NCBI GenBank assembly: GCA_012033595.1
Contig: JAAUQL010000009.1
Location: 18,704 to 82,703 of the forward strand
DNA: 64,000 nt
Source: Cyclobacteriaceae bacterium
GTDB lineage: Bacteria; Bacteroidota; Bacteroidia; Cytophagales; Cyclobacteriaceae
Direction: 5' to 3'
Shown piece by piece: positions 1 to 9,284 of this stretch; the first letter of the stretch is position 1, and the number at the start of each line of letters is the position of its first letter. The notes beneath the pieces are model-generated. The model searched no databases. It saw nothing but the letters and a program-made list of their open reading frames with translations, and was not told where the DNA came from. The position numbers and the translations under genes are program-made.

Positions 1-1452
1 GGCGGTATTTACGCTTCGCTCGCAGAAATTTACGGCCCGCAGCTCAATGACGCCACACAATATCCTATGTGGTTGCTCCCAGGCGACGATCTCACTTCCG
101 ACGGTTCCGGAAATACATTTGAAACATTTTCCGGACTCAACGGATCCAATGGCCGGGTAGAAGGAATGTGGAAAAGGTATTATCAGACGGTAGCGAGAGC
201 AAACGTGGTGTTGGAAAAAATTAACACTCCGGAAGTTTCGGCAATATTTACGACACCCGGTCTACGGAATGCCAATGAAGGCGAAGCATTGTTTTTGAGG
301 TCTTGGGTATTTTACAACCTTTGGGATAAATATCGAAAAGCCCCTGTTCAGGATGAGAGGATTGAATTGATCAGTGATGCCATTTTACCCCCATCAGAAG
401 ATTTTGAATTGTTGGACAACGCGATAGCTTCATTAGAGAAAGCAGCAGAATTGTTGCCAGCTTCATGGGATCAGAATAACCTGGGAAGGATCACCAAAGA
501 TGGCGCTTATGGCCTGCTGGTAAAATGCTATGTGCTGCGAGCCTGCTACAATGGCAAAAATAACGAGGATTATGGCAAAGCAATTGCGGCATTCAACAAA
601 ATTTCAGAAAGCCGTCAATTGGTCAACTTTGGTGAGAATTTCGACTACCGATACGAAAACAATGCAGAGTCCCTATTCGAATATCAGGCAAGTCATGCTC
701 CTGCACAAGACAATGCCTGGCTGCCCAACAGCTTTGGTGGAGATGTCGGACAAATGGGTGCCTTTTACCATTACTATAATACCCACTGGGGAAACTACAG
801 CTCAGGTATAATAGGCCCAACACAGAAATTGGTTGGCGCTTTTGAAGAAGGCGATCCTCGAATAGCAGAGACATTGACCGACAATGCCGACAACCTAAAT
901 TGGAAGCTTTGGTGGGTTGCGCCTACCTGGGACAAATTCAATGGTTATCAAATGGTCAAATACATCAAAGGCGAGCGTGGCAATTTATATGACAAGACCT
1001 GGAAAGTTTCATCAGGCAATAACCCACGTATATTGCGTCTTGGTGATGTGAAACTGGCCGTAGCCGAAGCATACCTTGCTACCGGCGATGCTGGAAATGC
1101 CCTGAAGCAAGTTAACGACATCAGGGAAAGGGCACGGAAATCTACCCCGGACGGCGTGGAATCGGCTGTACCCGCTGCGCTTGGCGCGGTGACCATGCAA
1201 GATATCATGGATGAACGATTAGTGGAACTTGCCGGTGAAGAAGGACATCGCTGGACAGATTTGCGCAGGTGGCATGCCGCCGGCTATATCAACCTGGCCT
1301 CATGGTCAGCCACTGATTTTGGCTTCCCTTCGAAATACGATGCCAGTTTGTTCAAGTTTGATGTGAACAAACACCTCTTGTATCCCATACCGGTGTCTGA
1401 GCTGAATAGCAACCCGGAAATGGCAGCTTCAGGCAATAACCCTGGATATTGA
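1..1452 (+). CDS. SusD/RagB-family outer-membrane nutrient-binding protein, 5' end outside window
   Basis: The reading frame is open from base 1, so the first ATG at 67 is internal and the lipoprotein signal lies upstream of the window. The remaining 483 residues carry the SusD pattern: a helical N-terminal half with the EALFLRSWVFYNLWDKY segment, TPR-like helices (EAYLATGDAGNALKQVNDIRERA), and a C-terminal half with DERLVELAGEEGHRWTDLRRW. It ends with the typical YPIPVSELNSNPEM tail. SusD proteins sit on the cell surface and pass oligosaccharides to a SusC TonB channel, which should lie just upstream. The GH9 enzyme downstream suggests a beta-glucan or cellulose-type substrate, which is inference from context only. 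Confidence 0.93.
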   Translation, partial: GGIYASLAEIYGPQLNDATQYPMWLLPGDDLTSDGSGNTFETFSGLNGSNGRVEGMWKRYYQTVARANVVLEKINTPEVSAIFTTPGLRNANEGEALFLRSWVFYNLWDKYRKAPVQDERIELISDAILPPSEDFELLDNAIASLEKAAELLPASWDQNNLGRITKDGAYGLLVKCYVLRACYNGKNNEDYGKAIAAFNKISESRQLVNFGENFDYRYENNAESLFEYQASHAPAQDNAWLPNSFGGDVGQMGAFYHYYNTHWGNYSSGIIGPTQKLVGAFEEGDPRIAETLTDNADNLNWKLWWVAPTWDKFNGYQMVKYIKGERGNLYDKTWKVSSGNNPRILRLGDVKLAVAEAYLATGDAGNALKQVNDIRERARKSTPDGVESAVPAALGAVTMQDIMDERLVELAGEEGHRWTDLRRWHAAGYINLASWSATDFGFPSKYDASLFKFDVNKHLLYPIPVSELNSNPEMAASGNNPGY

Positions 1453-1472
1453 TAGTATGTTGAAATAATTTT

Positions 1473-1510
1473 AATAACAAGAGGCGGCATGACTGCCTCT
1501 TGTTATTTTT
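1473..1510 (+). terminator. Rho-independent terminator after the SusD gene
   Basis: A perfect 13-bp stem (arms 1473-1485 and 1495-1507) with a 9-nt loop is followed by a T run. It separates the SusD gene from the GH9 gene, which therefore probably has its own promoter. Confidence 0.85.
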
Positions 1511-1544
1511 ACCTTGATGTAAAGGATATTACAAAACACCCCTT

Positions 1545-4532
1545 ATGATGAAACCATTGACTAAAGCAAACTTTTTCTTGTGTCTGGCAGCCCTTGTTGT
1601 GCTGTTTTCATGCGTTTATGCAAAAGCATCTGATGTGGTCGAAGTCAGGCCGCTCACCAATCAGATTATTATGGTGCATTTCGACGATGGATATGCCACT
1701 TACCATAAAATGGGTCAAAAAAGATCAAACGAAACGGTAACCGTAATACCTCTCGACCAAAGCAAAGCGTCACTGGCAGCAAGTTACAGTATCACAAGCC
1801 CCGATGATCCTGCTTTTTCCTCAGCCGCCAACCCTACCCAGGTAGCCAGAAAGACGAAGGGAACCGAGTTTACCTGGATATGTGAATGGGATGCTAGTGT
1901 GAACGGATGTGTGAATAAAGTCCATGACCATGTCAAAGAACACTGGGTGTATATTACGTTGCCAAATCCCATGAAATCCGGCAAAACCTACCTCATTCAA
2001 ACCGGGTCGCTGGCCGGAAACGGCAACTCCTGGACTATCGACTACAATGATCATAGCACCCGGTCAGATGCGGTGCATGTAAACATACTGGGTTACAATC
2101 CATCGGCACCGGCCAAGTTTGGCTACGTCTATCAATGGATGGGTGATGGGGGAGGTCTCGATCTGTCTTCCTTTGCCAACAATGATTTTTATCTGGTTAA
2201 TCAAGCCACCGGGTCAGTGGACTTTTCAGGCAAGATAGCCTTCAGAAAATCCGCAAGCAACGACGAAACATCACAGACTGGCGACACACCTGACAATAAT
2301 TTCCTAGGTGCAGAAGTATATGAATGTGATTTTAGTACTTTCAATACAGAAGGAGAATATGTCCTCTCTGTTCAGGACATTGGCTGCTCTTTACCTTTCA
2401 AAATAAAAAATGATGTATTGCGCGATGCACACTACAATGCTGCCCGGGCTCTCTTCCACAACCGCTCCGGCATAGCCCTCGCACAACCCTATACCGATTT
2501 TACCCGACCGGCACCCCACAATCCAAACAGCACGCCGGGATTTGCCGGAAAGCTTAAATATACCAGTTCTCGCTTTGTGGACTGGAAAAGTGAAGACCAT
2601 AGCGCCGAAGACAAGCCTGCCATAGAAGCGGGTATCAAAGGCGAATTGCCCACCTGGGGATGGTACCAGGATGCAGGCGATTGGGATGGATATTTTTCGC
2701 ATCTGCGTGTGCCGGTATTGCTTATGCTCAGCTATGAACTCACACCCGAACACTATGCCGATGGCGACCTCAATATTCCTGAAAGCAACAACGGACTTTC
2801 TGATATGCTGGACGAAGCCCGCTGGTTGATACACTATTTCCAGCGTACCCGTAAGTTGATCAAAGACCAGGGTTATGGTACGGGTGGTATTGGCGCACGG
2901 GTGGCTGGGGATTGGTTTGGCAGCGATACAGGTCCACAAGACGTAGGCACACCCTCATACAAAGATACAGACCGTACCTGGATTGTCTCTGGCGAAGACC
3001 CATTCACCACCTATTTCTATGCCGGCTTATCAGCGCATTTTGCCACCATGCTCAAGAAGGCAGGAGCATCAGACCCGGACGGTATCAATTGGGAAACCGA
3101 AGCCAGAGAAGCTTTTATATGGGCGGAAAATAATCTAAAGCCTGACGACACCAATCCGGACAAGGTTCATGGGCTGCGAATTTCAAACTACAGATTGTAT
3201 GCAGCCGCGGCCTTATTCAGGTTGACAGGCGAGCAGGCCTTTCATGACCAGTTTGCCCTCGATGCTTCCGGCATCAGCAATGCTTCCGTATTTGCAGAAG
3301 ACCAGCGTTGGGGAGCCTATGTCTATGCCCTGTTGCCCGATTCGCTACGTACCAATACAAGCTTACATAGCAAAATCGTGAATGCTGCACTGTCGTCAGC
3401 TGACCAAAAAACCGTCAAAAGCATCGAAGCACGAGCCTGCAGGTTTGCTGGCGATTTCTCTTTCCCCATGCTGATCGGTCAGGCTACCACCCCCTGGGTT
3501 TTTGAAGCAATGGTAGGCTACAAACTTGCCCTGGATAATGATCCGGCAAAAGCGGAGGAGTATCTGAAAAACATTCACACCACTGCCGATTATTTTCTTG
3601 GATGCAATCCGCTAAATATGGTATGGATGACCGGAGTGGGCGTGAAAAACCCGGGTCGAATTTTCCACATGGACTCCTGGTATAATGGCCGGAAAAATGA
3701 AATGGTGCCGGGTATCACGCCCTATGGCCCCTGGCGCGATCAGCCCACCAGTGCCCTGGGACCGTGGGATGTGCAGTGGCCGTACAAAACCATCAGCCCG
3801 ACACAAATCAACAAATGGCCAGGACATGAGCGCTGGTTTGGCAACTATACCTGCCCACTCAATGCAGAGTTTACCATTCATCAAAACACGGTGTACAGCG
3901 CCATTACCTATGGATTTTTGTCAGCGGTATCTGATGGGAGTTTCCAGGCCAATCGCCGGCCTACAGTAACCATTAAAACCCCAACACAAGGTGGCACCAC
4001 AGCAGACACGGTCGATATTACCGTGCAGGCTCAAGATCCCAATGGCGTAGCTGATATTGCCTGGGTGGAATACTATGATGGTTGGCACAAGATCGGAGAA
4101 AGTACCAGCGCGCCTTTTTCATTCCAATGGACTCAAGCCCCCAATGGCAACATAAAGCTGAATGCCAGGATTATGGACAAACGTGGGATGGTGAATTATT
4201 CCGATACGGTAACTTTCAGTAATACCTCGGTGATCACCGGCTTCCACGTGGTACCAGTCGATGAATTTGACTTAAAAGTTTACCCAAACCCCGCAGATCA
4301 AAAGCTGGTTTTTGACTATCAACTGCAATCTGAATCAGAGGTAAAAATCATCTTGTACGATATGTCGGGGAGTGTGGTCAGTGCACATGACATTATAAAT
4401 ATGCCGGGTAAAAACCAATACCACTATCATTTGCCGACGCCCTTGCGGCAGGGGATGTACATTTATAAGTTCAGTGCCAAATCCGAAGGAGAGTCCACGG
4501 ACAAAACCGGAAAAGTGGTTTTTTTGCGCTAG
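1545..4532 (+). CDS. Secreted glycoside hydrolase family 9 endoglucanase with T9SS sorting domain
   Basis: A 995-residue protein. Residues 1-29 are a signal peptide. An N-terminal Ig-like (CelD_N type) domain follows, roughly 30-290. The GH9 (alpha/alpha)6 barrel runs from about 295 to 800. The nucleophile-activating DAGDW motif is at D376/D379, and the catalytic acid is most likely E775 in NAEFTIHQN. A second Ig-like domain begins at NRRPTVTIKTP, about residue 803. The last 85 residues, from VYPNPADQ at about 912, match a type A T9SS C-terminal sorting domain. The protein is therefore exported by Sec and then secreted or surface-anchored by T9SS. It would cut internal beta-1,4-glucan bonds; other GH9 activities (glucosidase, xyloglucanase) are possible. 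Start ATGATG at 1545 was chosen because the signal peptide begins there. Confidence 0.92.
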   Translation: MMKPLTKANFFLCLAALVVLFSCVYAKASDVVEVRPLTNQIIMVHFDDGYATYHKMGQKRSNETVTVIPLDQSKASLAASYSITSPDDPAFSSAANPTQVARKTKGTEFTWICEWDASVNGCVNKVHDHVKEHWVYITLPNPMKSGKTYLIQTGSLAGNGNSWTIDYNDHSTRSDAVHVNILGYNPSAPAKFGYVYQWMGDGGGLDLSSFANNDFYLVNQATGSVDFSGKIAFRKSASNDETSQTGDTPDNNFLGAEVYECDFSTFNTEGEYVLSVQDIGCSLPFKIKNDVLRDAHYNAARALFHNRSGIALAQPYTDFTRPAPHNPNSTPGFAGKLKYTSSRFVDWKSEDHSAEDKPAIEAGIKGELPTWGWYQDAGDWDGYFSHLRVPVLLMLSYELTPEHYADGDLNIPESNNGLSDMLDEARWLIHYFQRTRKLIKDQGYGTGGIGARVAGDWFGSDTGPQDVGTPSYKDTDRTWIVSGEDPFTTYFYAGLSAHFATMLKKAGASDPDGINWETEAREAFIWAENNLKPDDTNPDKVHGLRISNYRLYAAAALFRLTGEQAFHDQFALDASGISNASVFAEDQRWGAYVYALLPDSLRTNTSLHSKIVNAALSSADQKTVKSIEARACRFAGDFSFPMLIGQATTPWVFEAMVGYKLALDNDPAKAEEYLKNIHTTADYFLGCNPLNMVWMTGVGVKNPGRIFHMDSWYNGRKNEMVPGITPYGPWRDQPTSALGPWDVQWPYKTISPTQINKWPGHERWFGNYTCPLNAEFTIHQNTVYSAITYGFLSAVSDGSFQANRRPTVTIKTPTQGGTTADTVDITVQAQDPNGVADIAWVEYYDGWHKIGESTSAPFSFQWTQAPNGNIKLNARIMDKRGMVNYSDTVTFSNTSVITGFHVVPVDEFDLKVYPNPADQKLVFDYQLQSESEVKIILYDMSGSVVSAHDIINMPGKNQYHYHLPTPLRQGMYIYKFSAKSEGESTDKTGKVVFLR

Positions 4533-5052
4533 TAGCTCGTAGATTCATCAGTCGCTTATTGAGGTTAAGTCTATAATCGTAATTTTTATATGATTAAGCC
4601 AAGGGAAAATGAGCGCAGGCCCGGCAAAACAACGGGGCTGCGATGGGAAGTGCCTGGAAGCATTGTCTTATCTTGATTTTTCTTTGGCTTTCTTTTCATC
4701 ACCGAAAAGAAACTAACAACCGTGGCCTTTTAATGAAGTTTTGGTTGGCAAGTAGCTGACTGGCTCGCAGCTTGTGTAAAATGATTCGCTTCTCTTCACC
4801 GGTTCCAGCGCAAGCTTTAGTAGCCTTAAGTACGAATATCCGTTCTAAAAAACAGATATCACCGCAACACAAGTCTCTGTTGTCTTACAGCTGCGATGTT
4901 TTTTTTTCACACATCCACAATACAAATTTGCGATTAGGTGTTATGTATCTAAATTCGAAAAATACAAAAACACCGATAGGAGCATATCCAAGACTAGAGA
5001 GGTTATGTGCATCACAGAGGAAATGGATGTGCTTTTTATCTGTATTTTTTCT
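4533..5052. other. Long non-coding spacer with a dispersed-repeat copy
   Basis: No open frame here looks like a gene. The stretch holds one copy of a dispersed element (about 4602-4712) that recurs at about 11803-11890. Just after its conserved core is an imperfect palindrome, CTTTCTTTTC-ATCACC-GAAAAGAAA, resembling the TTTCTTTT/AAAAGAAA repeats scattered in many bacterial genomes. Confidence 0.6.
4602..4712 (+). repeat. Dispersed intergenic repeat, copy 1
   Basis: It shares the 22-base core beginning GGGAAGTGCCTGGAAGC (4645-4666), then TCTTGATTTTT, with copy 2 at 11848-11886. An upstream ATGAGCG word is also shared at similar spacing. The 3' part carries a TTCTTTTC/GAAAAGAA dyad. No coding content. 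Confidence 0.7.
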
Positions 5053-5082
5053 TTGTTTAGATTGTCTCCAATTATAATTTTG
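5053..5082 (+). promoter_or_regulatory. Bacteroidota-type promoter for the coiled-coil membrane protein
   Basis: TTG at 5053-5055 and TAATTTTG at 5075-5082 match the -33 TTG / -7 TAnnTTTG pattern with a 19-nt spacer. The predicted transcript start is about 15-20 nt before the ATG at 5107, supporting that start over one further upstream. Confidence 0.55.
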
Positions 5083-5106
5083 AAACATTCTGAAAATAAG
5101 CATACT

Positions 5107-5745
5107 ATGAAAAATACCAATTTTAGTCTTGTGCTGATATTCTCGTTGTGGGTGCTTGCCATATCCGTACACGGACAAACAGATACAGCCACTGAAACCA
5201 CGACTGACCCTTCCCTGAAAAGTCAATTTCAGGAAATGATTGATAAAGCTGAATCTTATACAGAATATAAAGTGATAAAGCGCACAACGCTCAATGAATT
5301 TTACGGGTCTGTACAGGATTCTTTGTCAGCCAATCGAAGCGAAATTGGCTCGCTCAATAATCAGGTTGCTGATCAAAAAAGCCAGATAAAACAATTGAGC
5401 GATCGAATCACCTCATTAGAAGAGCAACTGGCCAAAAGTGAAGAGTTGCGCGAAAGTCTTTCTTTTTTGGGCTTGAATCTCAATAAGACCACCTATCATT
5501 GGATCGTATGGATACTAATCTTAGGACTGGCCATCTTTGGTTTCTTCGCCTACACCAGTTTTGTGCGCAGCAATGCGATTACTAACAAAACAAAAAAAGA
5601 ATACACCACCCTGGAAACGGAATTTGACGAACATAAAAAAAGCAGCCACGAGAAGCAAATCAAAATTGCCAGAGAATTGCAAACAGAACGCAATACCGTG
5701 GAAGAGTTGAAGGGTAAGCTCAAAGCCAAAACAGCCGGAAAGTAG
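5107..5745 (+). CDS. Coiled-coil inner-membrane protein of unknown function
   Basis: A 212-residue protein. Residues 1-20 form a signal peptide ending VHGQ. A periplasmic coiled coil (about 75-120, RSEIGSLNNQVADQKSQIKQL) is followed by one membrane span (about 138-157, WIVWILILGLAIFGFFAY). A second, highly charged coiled coil (about 168-210) then lies in the cytoplasm. I know of similar Bacteroidota proteins carrying the misleading database name tRNA (guanine-N1)-methyltransferase; nothing here resembles a methyltransferase. The start at 5107 fits both the signal peptide and the promoter. A structural or tethering role is possible but not shown. Confidence 0.8.
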   Translation: MKNTNFSLVLIFSLWVLAISVHGQTDTATETTTDPSLKSQFQEMIDKAESYTEYKVIKRTTLNEFYGSVQDSLSANRSEIGSLNNQVADQKSQIKQLSDRITSLEEQLAKSEELRESLSFLGLNLNKTTYHWIVWILILGLAIFGFFAYTSFVRSNAITNKTKKEYTTLETEFDEHKKSSHEKQIKIARELQTERNTVEELKGKLKAKTAGK

Positions 5746-5929
5746 TCACAACAAAGCCCTGGGAAGTGACGTATGATATGAATTGGAAATTAAAGCTAAT
5801 TGCTTATTCTAAATATGGTTTGTCTGAGGTGATGCTAGACGGGGTAAAACCCGGGTTTGGAATGAATAGAGCATACCTCAAAATATTAATTACGGAAAAT
5901 GCCCCGGCTCCTTTCTGAAATAAATAAAA

Positions 5930-5960
5930 TTGTTTATTAGCACTCACACGGTTATATTTG
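5930..5960 (+). promoter_or_regulatory. Promoter of the bamD operon, apparently leaderless
   Basis: TTG at 5930-5932 and a perfect TATATTTG at 5953-5960, spacer 20 nt. Only seven bases (5961-5967) separate the -7 box from the ATG at 5968, so transcription should start at or within a few bases of the start codon. Confidence 0.65.
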
Positions 5961-5967
5961 CCCCCTC

Positions 5968-6783
5968 ATGATGAAAATTGCGGTAAAAAGTACGTTAATT
6001 ATTTCGCTATTAGTCCTTTATGTCGGCTGTTCGGAGTTTCGCAAGATCCAAAAAAGCGACGACTGGAAGATGAAATATGATGCTGCCCTCAACTATTATG
6101 AAAAAAAGGATTACTACCGGGCAGTCATCCTCTTCGACCAGATCATGCCCTATATTAGAGGTAGCGCAGAGGCCGAACTGGTACAGTTTTATTATGCCTA
6201 TGCGCATTACTATCAAAAGCAGTATCTACTGGCATCGCATTATTTCAAGACTTTTCACGATACCTACAACAGGAGCGAATATGCCGAAGAAGCATATTAT
6301 ATGTATGGATACTCGCTTTATAAGCAATCGCCCGTTTATAATCTGGAGCAATCGAGTACGGTAGAAGCCATCACTGCATTGCAAACTTTTTTGAACAGGT
6401 ACCCCAATAGTGAATACCGCTCCGAGGCCACCAATATACAGGCTGCATTACGACTAAAGCTGGAAAAAAAGGCCTATGAAGATGCCAAACTATATTACAC
6501 CCTGGGTGAGCTGAATTCGGCTTTGATATCACTGGACAATTTCAGGAAAGATTTTCCTGATTCCATGCTGGCCGAAGAAGCAGCCTACCTGCTGGTGAAG
6601 GCCTCGTACAAGTATGCCAAAGAAAGTATTTACTCCAGGCAAAAAGAGCGCTACTACGATTGTATAGAGCATTACGAACAATTTATTGACGACTATCCCG
6701 ATAGCGAATACATCAAAGATATTCAGGACTATTATTCCTCAAGTATCGACCAGATAGAAAAATTTAAAGAAGAAACACTATAA
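5968..6783 (+). CDS. bamD: Outer-membrane assembly lipoprotein BamD
   Basis: A 271-residue lipoprotein with lipobox LYVGC (acylated Cys21). It contains tandem TPR-like helices such as YYRAVILFDQIMPYI, QYLLASHYFKTFHDTY, and AITALQTFLNRYPNSEYRSEA. BamD is the essential lipoprotein partner of BamA in folding and inserting outer-membrane beta-barrels; it faces the periplasm. Length and layout are normal for the family. It is first in the string bamD-rpoZ-coaBC-DUF4835, with only 4 bases before the next gene. The start could be either of two adjacent ATG codons (5968 or 5971). Confidence 0.93.
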   Translation: MMKIAVKSTLIISLLVLYVGCSEFRKIQKSDDWKMKYDAALNYYEKKDYYRAVILFDQIMPYIRGSAEAELVQFYYAYAHYYQKQYLLASHYFKTFHDTYNRSEYAEEAYYMYGYSLYKQSPVYNLEQSSTVEAITALQTFLNRYPNSEYRSEATNIQAALRLKLEKKAYEDAKLYYTLGELNSALISLDNFRKDFPDSMLAEEAAYLLVKASYKYAKESIYSRQKERYYDCIEHYEQFIDDYPDSEYIKDIQDYYSSSIDQIEKFKEETL

Positions 6784-6787
6784 TATT

Positions 6788-7111
6788 ATGGCTGCAGATC
6801 CATCAATCATTACCAGAGACCTTAATACACTGGCCAAAGACACACAAAATGTGTACGAGTCGGTATCGATTATTTCTAAAAGGGCTCGACAAATCTCGGC
6901 ACAGGTAAAAGAAGAGCTGAGCTCAAAACTGGCCGAATTTGCCACCACGGTAGACAACCTCGAAGAAATTTTCGAAAACAGGGAGCAAATAGAGATCTCC
7001 AGGTTTTACGAAAGAATGCCAAAATCCACAGTGGTTGCGGTAGAGGAATTCATCAACGGTGAATTGAGCTACAGGTATCCTGAGGAAGATCCTAAACCTG
7101 ACTTCTTTTAG
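6788..7111 (+). CDS. rpoZ: RNA polymerase omega subunit, Bacteroidota type
   Basis: A 107-residue protein. It matches the Bacteroidota version of the omega/Rpb6 family, with YESVSIISKRARQISAQVKEEL as the conserved core helices, residues about 23-44. Omega latches the beta-prime subunit during RNA polymerase assembly. Its place between bamD and coaBC is the usual one in this phylum. In many bacteria omega instead sits beside gmk, so position plus core sequence together support the call. The C-terminus PEEDPKPDFF is acidic and probably disordered. Confidence 0.88.
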   Translation: MAADPSIITRDLNTLAKDTQNVYESVSIISKRARQISAQVKEELSSKLAEFATTVDNLEEIFENREQIEISRFYERMPKSTVVAVEEFINGELSYRYPEEDPKPDFF

Positions 7112-7120
7112 ATCCAACAC

Positions 7121-8341
7121 ATGCTCCGCGAAAAAAATATTTTGGTCGGAGTTACGGGTAGTATAGCGGCATACAAATCGGCTATGCTTATACGGCTGTT
7201 TGTAAAAGAGGGTGCCAACGTAAAGGTGGTAATGACACCCTCCGCCACCGAATTCATCAGCCCGCTTACCCTGTCCACACTTTCCAAAAATCCGGTGCTC
7301 ATTGATTTCTTCAACTCCCAATCAGGAGAATGGACAAGTCATGTCGAGTTGGGTCTGTGGGCCGATGCGTACATTATAGCGCCGGCTACGGCCAACAGTA
7401 TCGCCAAGTTTGCCAACGGCATTTGCGAAGATCTGCTTGCAGCAGTGTACCTCTCGGCCAGGTGCCCGGTGTTTGTGGCGCCGGCCATGGATCTGGATAT
7501 GTACAGACACCAGGCCACTACCAAAAATATAGAGACTTTAAAAGCTTTCGGAAACACCATCATAGATGCTGACCATGGCGAATTGGCAAGTGGGCTGATC
7601 GGGGAGGGAAGGATGGCCGAACCGGAGCAGATACTTGGGCTTCTAAAAAGTATTTTCCATAATTCCCTTACCCTTAGCGGGAAAAGTGCCTTGGTAAGCG
7701 CAGGACCGACCTACGAAGCCCTGGATCCGGTAAGGTTTATCGGCAACCATTCTTCGGGAAAAATGGGCTATCAGATTGCCGAAGAGCTGGCCGCAAGAGG
7801 GGCTCAGGTAACGCTGGTGAGCGGGCCTAGCCAATTAAAAACCCTCAACAGGCACATCACAGTGCATCGGGTGGTATCAGCCGAAGAAATGCATGACAAA
7901 TGTAGTAGCGTGTTCGATCGCTCGGATATTGTGGTGCTGGCTGCCGCAGTGGCAGACTACAAAGCCGCAAAGCCTGCTACGTCAAAAATTAAAAAAACGA
8001 CCGCTGAAACAGGTAATGAGCAACCAATGCAACTGGAGTTAGTGAAAACGGTGGACATCGCCGAGAGCCTTGGCAGTCGCAAACAGGCAGGGCAGCTTAT
8101 CGTCGGCTTTGCGCTGGAAACCGACCAGGAATTGGAAAACGCCAAAAAGAAAATTAGAAGAAAGAATTTCGACCTTATCGTGTTGAACTCCCTCAACGAT
8201 CGGGGAGCGGGCTTTGGTTACGATACCAATAAAGTGACCATTATAGATGCAGGGGGCAAAGCAAAAGCTTATGACCTGAAAAGCAAAAAAGAAGTGGCGT
8301 CAGATATTGTCGACGAAATAGAACATAGGATCAATGTATAG
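7121..8341 (+). CDS. coaBC: Bifunctional phosphopantothenoylcysteine decarboxylase / phosphopantothenate-cysteine ligase
   Basis: A 406-residue enzyme that converts 4'-phosphopantothenate and cysteine to phosphopantetheine in CoA synthesis. The N-terminal FMN-dependent CoaC half (about 1-180) has GVTGSIAAYK, the active His74 in HVELGLW, PATANS and PAMDLDM. The C-terminal CoaB half begins at SAGPTYEALDPVRFIGNHSSGKMG (about 190) and binds the nucleotide. At the position of the E. coli catalytic Cys158 this protein has Ser157 (ELASGLIGEGRM). I believe this is shared by other Bacteroidota enzymes, so it is not by itself a sign of inactivity. The stop overlaps the next gene's start by 8 bases. Confidence 0.94.
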   Translation: MLREKNILVGVTGSIAAYKSAMLIRLFVKEGANVKVVMTPSATEFISPLTLSTLSKNPVLIDFFNSQSGEWTSHVELGLWADAYIIAPATANSIAKFANGICEDLLAAVYLSARCPVFVAPAMDLDMYRHQATTKNIETLKAFGNTIIDADHGELASGLIGEGRMAEPEQILGLLKSIFHNSLTLSGKSALVSAGPTYEALDPVRFIGNHSSGKMGYQIAEELAARGAQVTLVSGPSQLKTLNRHITVHRVVSAEEMHDKCSSVFDRSDIVVLAAAVADYKAAKPATSKIKKTTAETGNEQPMQLELVKTVDIAESLGSRKQAGQLIVGFALETDQELENAKKKIRRKNFDLIVLNSLNDRGAGFGYDTNKVTIIDAGGKAKAYDLKSKKEVASDIVDEIEHRINV

Positions 8342-9230
8342 GCTCTTACTGGCATTTGCCATGCTATTTTTTAGTCATTTGCTCGCCGGGCAGGAACTCA
8401 ATTGCCAGGTGACCGTTAATGATGAGCGGGCCAATACCTCAGACAGGCAAGTGTTCCGCGATATGGAAAAGGCATTTGCCCGATTTATGAACGACAGGAA
8501 GTGGACAGAAAATAATTACCTGCCCGAAGAACGAATAGATTGCAGCATGGCCATTACCATAGAATCCATGCCCGCCGTTGGGGTGTTCAATGCCACAGTA
8601 CAAATACAATCATCGAGGCCTGTTTATAATTCCAGCTATTTTTCACTCTTACTCAACTTTGCCGACCGCGATTGGCAATTTGAATACATAGAATCTACTC
8701 CTTTGGATTATGGAGACAATATTTACACCAGCAACCTCACTTCTATCCTGGCATTTTATGCGTATATCATCATCGGTTTAGACAATGATACCTTTTCTGA
8801 ATTTGGTGGTGAAAACCAGTTTAAAAAGGCTCTGGATATTGTCAATCTTGCCCAACAGTCAGACAGGGTCGGCTGGCAGGCCTTCCAGAGCAACCGCAAC
8901 AGATACTGGCTTTCGGAGAATCTGAACAACCAGGATCTGCGCCCCATACGCAAAGGGCTCTATACCTACCATCGCCTTGGCCTCGACCAGTTTGAAGCTA
9001 AGCCGGACGAGTCGAGAGAGTTGATTCTTGGTGTGCTTAAGGATATTCAGGCGGCAAACCGCAATATTCCCAATAGCATACTCAAAATCTCCTTCTTCGA
9101 TACAAAAAAAAGTGAGTTGTCCAAAATTTTTGAAAAGGGAAACCCCGCCACCAGAAAGGAAGCGTACAACTTGTTGATCAATCTCGATCCCACCAATACA
9201 GAAAGTTATAAAAGCATTATTGGAAATTGA
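8334..9230 (+). CDS. DUF4835 family exported protein
   Basis: A 298-residue protein with an N-terminal signal peptide (about 1-19, ending LLAGQ) and no other membrane span. The body matches the DUF4835 family, found almost only in Bacteroidota and nearly always between coaBC and recN. Examples are LNCQVTVND, YYSFLLNFADRDWQFEYIE-like segments and a late NLINLDPTN-like tail. The function is unknown. The 8-base overlap with coaBC (ATGTATAG) suggests translational coupling. It probably works in the cell envelope, judging only from the signal peptide and the bamD operon context. Confidence 0.85.
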   Translation: MYRLLLAFAMLFFSHLLAGQELNCQVTVNDERANTSDRQVFRDMEKAFARFMNDRKWTENNYLPEERIDCSMAITIESMPAVGVFNATVQIQSSRPVYNSSYFSLLLNFADRDWQFEYIESTPLDYGDNIYTSNLTSILAFYAYIIIGLDNDTFSEFGGENQFKKALDIVNLAQQSDRVGWQAFQSNRNRYWLSENLNNQDLRPIRKGLYTYHRLGLDQFEAKPDESRELILGVLKDIQAANRNIPNSILKISFFDTKKSELSKIFEKGNPATRKEAYNLLINLDPTNTESYKSIIGN

Positions 9231-9284
9231 TTCTAGGCTTTACTTTTATAATTGTTTGCCCGCTTTATTTCGAATGAAAAAATC

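Noticed and set aside
4885..5226. Reverse open frames of 86-113 codons near the coiled-coil gene
   Set aside because: They are shadows of the AT-rich leader and the forward gene and have no independent support.
5107..5745. tRNA methyltransferase
   Set aside because: The protein is a signal peptide, two coiled coils and one membrane span with no methyltransferase motif.
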